From: Astropecten irregularis
Taxonomy: Eukaryota > Echinodermata > Asteroidea > Paxillosida > Astropectinidae
NCBI GenBank assembly: GCA_963971285.1
Contig: OZ020245.1
Location: forward strand, 20,040,983 to 20,104,982
Reading direction: 5' to 3'
DNA: 64,000 bases
The notes beneath the pieces are model-generated. The model saw only the letters and a list, made by a program, of their open reading frames with translations, made no database searches and was not told the DNA's origin. Both the position numbers and the translations under genes were made by a program. Shown piece after piece: positions 62,301 through 64,000 of this stretch (position 1 is the stretch's first letter; every line of letters starts with the position of its first letter).

Positions 62301-64000
62301 GAAATAGTACTAAAATGACTCAACAACTTTTTTTCACCCCCCCAAAAAATAGCAATAGCTTTTGATGTACCCGAGATGTAAATTTTATTTGACTATTTGC
62401 AGAACCTCCCTGAATCTACCACAGACCAAGACTGTTCCAAGAATCCCATGGGCATTTTAATAGGACTTGATCCAAGTTGAGCCATCAAGATACAAAGTTA
62501 CAGTACCTGGTTCCTCTCTGTTCCAGGTCCCTCAAAATTGTCTGCAATACCAAATACGGCTCTAGGATTTTGGATGGTAAGGGATTCATGAGTGACAGAC
62601 CTTCATGCTGGGCCTAATATATTTCACGATGGTCAGAGAGGCTGAAGCACAAATAGCTCCTATACAGTAATCTGAACACAAGTTTTTGAAGGGCGCCCTC
62701 TTTTGATTAAAAAGAAAAACTGCGGTGGTGTTGGTTTTTTTTTTGTGTACAATCCGAGAAGCCGGAAAGCTAATCATGAGCAAAAGACTGGTGGGGAAAT
62801 CCGGGAGATGTTGTCCATGTCGAATTTTCTTCTAACTCTCTGTGTTCCTTTCAGGAATGAATCACACACCATGTACCGAGCCACAGTTGTAGTGCATTTG
62901 GATCGATAAACACCACCGCAGTTTCTTGTTCTAATCAAAAGAGGGCGCCATTCAAAACCATGTGCTCGGATTAATGTATAGATTATTCAAATTTGGAATG
63001 CAAGTGACCCTTACACAAGGAAACTGGTCTTGCCAAAAATTGACATTTGGGGCTGGAATACTGTTGATTAAGGTTGTTTTGGTTACGTACCACAGACATC
63101 TGTAACTAGGGTTCCTACTGTTGTCGTCATCTTAGGTTCCATAACTCTGAACTTGTGGCCGACGCCAAAGCGAGGGTGCGAGGCCCCAAAGCTGGTGACT
63201 TTGCCCCGCCCTTTGTACAGCTGGCACTCCCCTTGGATGTAGACCAGGACCTTCTCGTCTTCGAGCATGAGCTGCAGGATCAGGCGGCGGGTGAAGCCCG
63301 AGATGGCCAGGCGCACGCCGGCCTGGCTGCTGCGACTGCAGGCCACCTCGCACACCACCTGGGCCAGCAGCCTCTGGTTGGCTGGGTGGCAGGAGATGAC
63401 ATGGGTGAAGAACGCGATCGTCGAGGTCTCAACGGCCGAGCGCTGCTGCGAGGTCATGACCTTAACCTTTGGTTGAGCACTGGCTGCCGCCGTTGTGCGG
63501 AGCTGCACAATATTGGAGTTGACGCTGCACAGCAGCATGAGCAACGACGACCAGAAAATGCTGCCCTCCGGTCCGCCCAGCCAGTTCTTCATCACCAACT
63601 CGCTGCTGAGTTCCGTGAACAGATCCAAAATTGGGGCGATCTTGTCGGAGGTTATATGGATCACCGACACCGTGCTGCCATCAAAGCTTCCAGTGCTGTA
63701 AGTCCGCGGGGACGACAGCCCCTGTCCCTCGATCAGTTTATACGAGTCCGTCTGCCAGGCCGGGCTTTCCTCGGTGTCTCCCTGCCGGCTGCGATAGATC
63801 TCATAGTTGCAGAAGTCCATCAGTGCGTTGGCCAGCATGTTGGGAAAGTTGGACTCCAGGAGAATCCTGATGGATGCCGGTGACTGCGAGGCAAGGGCCA
63901 GTGTGGACAAGTGAAGCTGGTCCAGCATGTTGATGTGTACCGGACGGCTGGGTGAGTGCTGGCTGGCACCCTTGGTGTCGTCCGTCAGACTCCGGCCAAA
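53372..64000 (-). CDS. BIRC6: BIRC6 (BRUCE/Apollon), C-terminal part, continues past the right edge
   Basis: Sixteen coding exons on the minus strand join in phase to 1,436 codons: 63091-64000 (partial), 61643-61801, 60539-60958, 60123-60445, 59481-59715, 58426-58640, 57742-57927, 57254-57437, 56611-56794, 56205-56368, 55954-56064, 55627-55844, 55292-55453, 54754-55020, 53980-54114 and 53372-53809. BIRC6 is a giant membrane-associated E2/E3 ubiquitin enzyme that restrains apoptosis and autophagy. The conserved stretch [18 protein letters not shown] lies before the UBC domain. The UBC domain starts near [18 protein letters not shown] and includes [35 protein letters not shown] and [19 protein letters not shown]. 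The catalytic Cys is encoded at 55015-55017. The end is an acidic Ser-rich tail. The BIR domain would lie outside the window. Every exon junction found is consistent with an intact gene. Confidence 0.97.
54450..54645. repeat. Palindrome-rich AGTATACTC segment in a BIRC6 intron
   Basis: GAGTATACTC-type palindromes occur at about 54490, 54540 and 54562. GTTCGAGCGAGC and GTGCTCGAAC form partial inverted pairs. It may be a decayed foldback element. Confidence 0.45.
56858..57108. mobile_element. MITE, GGGGCCAATTT family
   Basis: Left end GGGGCCAATTTTATGGAGCT, right end GGGCCGTGAAATTGGCC. The core words match other copies. Lies in a BIRC6 intron. Confidence 0.8.
57553..57690. repeat. Two tandem GATCCTGCTAGG modules
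   Basis: GATTCTGCTAGGGTCGAAAC and GATCCTGCTAGGATTGAAAT are each followed by GCGTCA...CCTCCTAACTCC and CAATAATAGAATTT, 85 bp apart. Lies in the BIRC6 intron between 57437 and 57742. Confidence 0.7.
57985..58262. mobile_element. MITE, ATTGGTAAAGG family, third copy
   Basis: It has AATACAGGATTGGTACATG, CATCTTCATATCCTGAAAG and TTACCAATCCAGTACTGTAC, in the order seen at 49092-49433. Lies in a BIRC6 intron. Confidence 0.6.
58831..59455. mobile_element. Non-autonomous hAT-like element
   Basis: Ends AGGGATGTA and TACATCCCT are inverted. The flanks CAGGATTT (58823-58830) and GAGGATTT (59456-59463) match at seven of eight positions, consistent with an 8-bp duplication. Subterminal TTTCCGGAAAAT words occur at both sides. 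No transposase frame is seen. The right edge is 25 bp from the BIRC6 exon border at 59481. Confidence 0.75.
61150..61490. mobile_element. Dispersed element, copy B (related to 24860-25190)
   Basis: Begins TTAAAGGCAGTGTACAGGAT and ends GACCTTCACTTCAGTTTAA. It is the inverted relative of 24860-25190. Lies in a BIRC6 intron. Confidence 0.7.
61820..61920. repeat. Direct repeat flanking the ribozyme-bearing foldback, left copy
   Basis: AGAGTCAAAGGGATGACT, AATAAAGGATTGGTAAAGGA, ACTGATTGGCCAT and ACACACCTGTGAAA occur here. They recur in the same order at 62166-62270. The second half resembles the head of the ATTGGTAAAGG MITE. Confidence 0.8.
61932..62166. mobile_element. Foldback element with perfect 45-bp arms and ribozyme-like loop
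   Basis: Left arm 61932-61976 begins TTAAGAAAGATTTGAGGCTT. Right arm 62122-62166 is its exact complement over 45 bp. The loop of about 145 bp holds the hammerhead-like motif at 61985-62030 and a stretch with repeated GATATAGAAGT words. Direct repeats of about 100 bp flank it. Lies in a BIRC6 intron. Confidence 0.9.
61985..62030 (+). ncRNA. Hammerhead ribozyme-like motif (type I, minimal stem III)
   Basis: Read on +: GGTCTC (61985-61990) is followed by the core CTGATGA, one extra G, and a stem II of GACTAG / CTAGTC with loop AGCAGA. GAAA (62017-62020) follows, then CGTT and GAGACC (62025-62030). GGTCTC and GAGACC pair perfectly as stem I. A15.1-C15.2 and G-T of CGTT could form the two-base stem III only by pairing between two molecules, as in minimal hammerheads of some retroelements. 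The cleavage site would be GUU, after 62024. The extra G before stem II is a departure from the consensus. Activity is unproven. Confidence 0.65.
62166..62270. repeat. Direct repeat flanking the ribozyme-bearing foldback, right copy
   Basis: Same order of words as 61820-61920 (AGAGTCAAAGGGATGACT onwards) with scattered substitutions. Confidence 0.8.
62683..62957. mobile_element. MITE with TTTTTGAAGGGCGCCCTC ends
   Basis: Left end TTTTTGAAGGGCGCCCTCTT, right end AAGAGGGCGCCATTCAAAA. The arms continue through AACTGCGGTGGTGTT and its complement. Lies in a BIRC6 intron. Confidence 0.85.

Noticed and set aside
63155-63883. 242-codon plus-strand frame
   Set aside because: Antisense shadow of the large GC-rich BIRC6 exon ending at 63091.

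Overview
This is a 64 kb piece of an animal nuclear genome. Genes are split by introns with GT/AG borders, the proteins are metazoan (BIRC6, LRR1, COX7A2L-like, CCDC170-like, 2-hydroxyacid oxidase), and introns and intergenic DNA are full of short inverted-repeat elements, a tRNA-derived SINE and satellite DNA. A marine invertebrate deuterostome, perhaps an echinoderm, fits best. That placement is an impression from gene content and repeat style, not a phylogenetic result.

Layout: 1-2.7 kb is repeat-bearing intergenic DNA. 2.9-10.9 kb holds two arrays of a 105-bp satellite, each followed on its right by a related unique module. 11-15.7 kb is intergenic with foldback elements. A small secreted two-EF-hand protein gene lies on + at 15.7-17.7 kb (three coding exons). 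A peroxisomal-type FMN-dependent 2-hydroxyacid oxidase gene lies on - at 28.7-21.2 kb (eight exons). A CCDC170-like coiled-coil gene lies on - at 40.3-31.3 kb (ten exons). A COX7A2L-like gene (- strand, 45.75-42.37 kb) and an LRR1 gene (+ strand, 46.47-48.22 kb) are head to head with about 0.7 kb between their start codons. From 64.0 down to 53.4 kb the - strand carries the last sixteen coding exons of BIRC6, including the complete UBC domain with its catalytic cysteine. The gene continues past the right edge.

The coding exons were joined by hand from splice-site consensus and phase. All phases agree for all six gene models. No operon-like logic is expected. The one arrangement with possible regulatory meaning is the COX7A2L/LRR1 divergent pair.

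Most notable observations: (1) a hammerhead-ribozyme-like motif at 61985-62030, in the loop of an element with perfect 45-bp inverted arms, inside a BIRC6 intron; (2) a hydroxyacid oxidase that keeps its fold signatures and a C-terminal AKL peroxisome signal but has lost the catalytic histidine (Gln) and two other active-site residues; (3) a satellite with higher-order structure, repeated together with its flank; (4) a foldback element whose inverted ends are made of GGCGAGTCGGTAAG-like subrepeats, carrying a nested hAT-type MITE with a perfect 8-bp target duplication; (5) several other nested or near-perfect palindromic elements.
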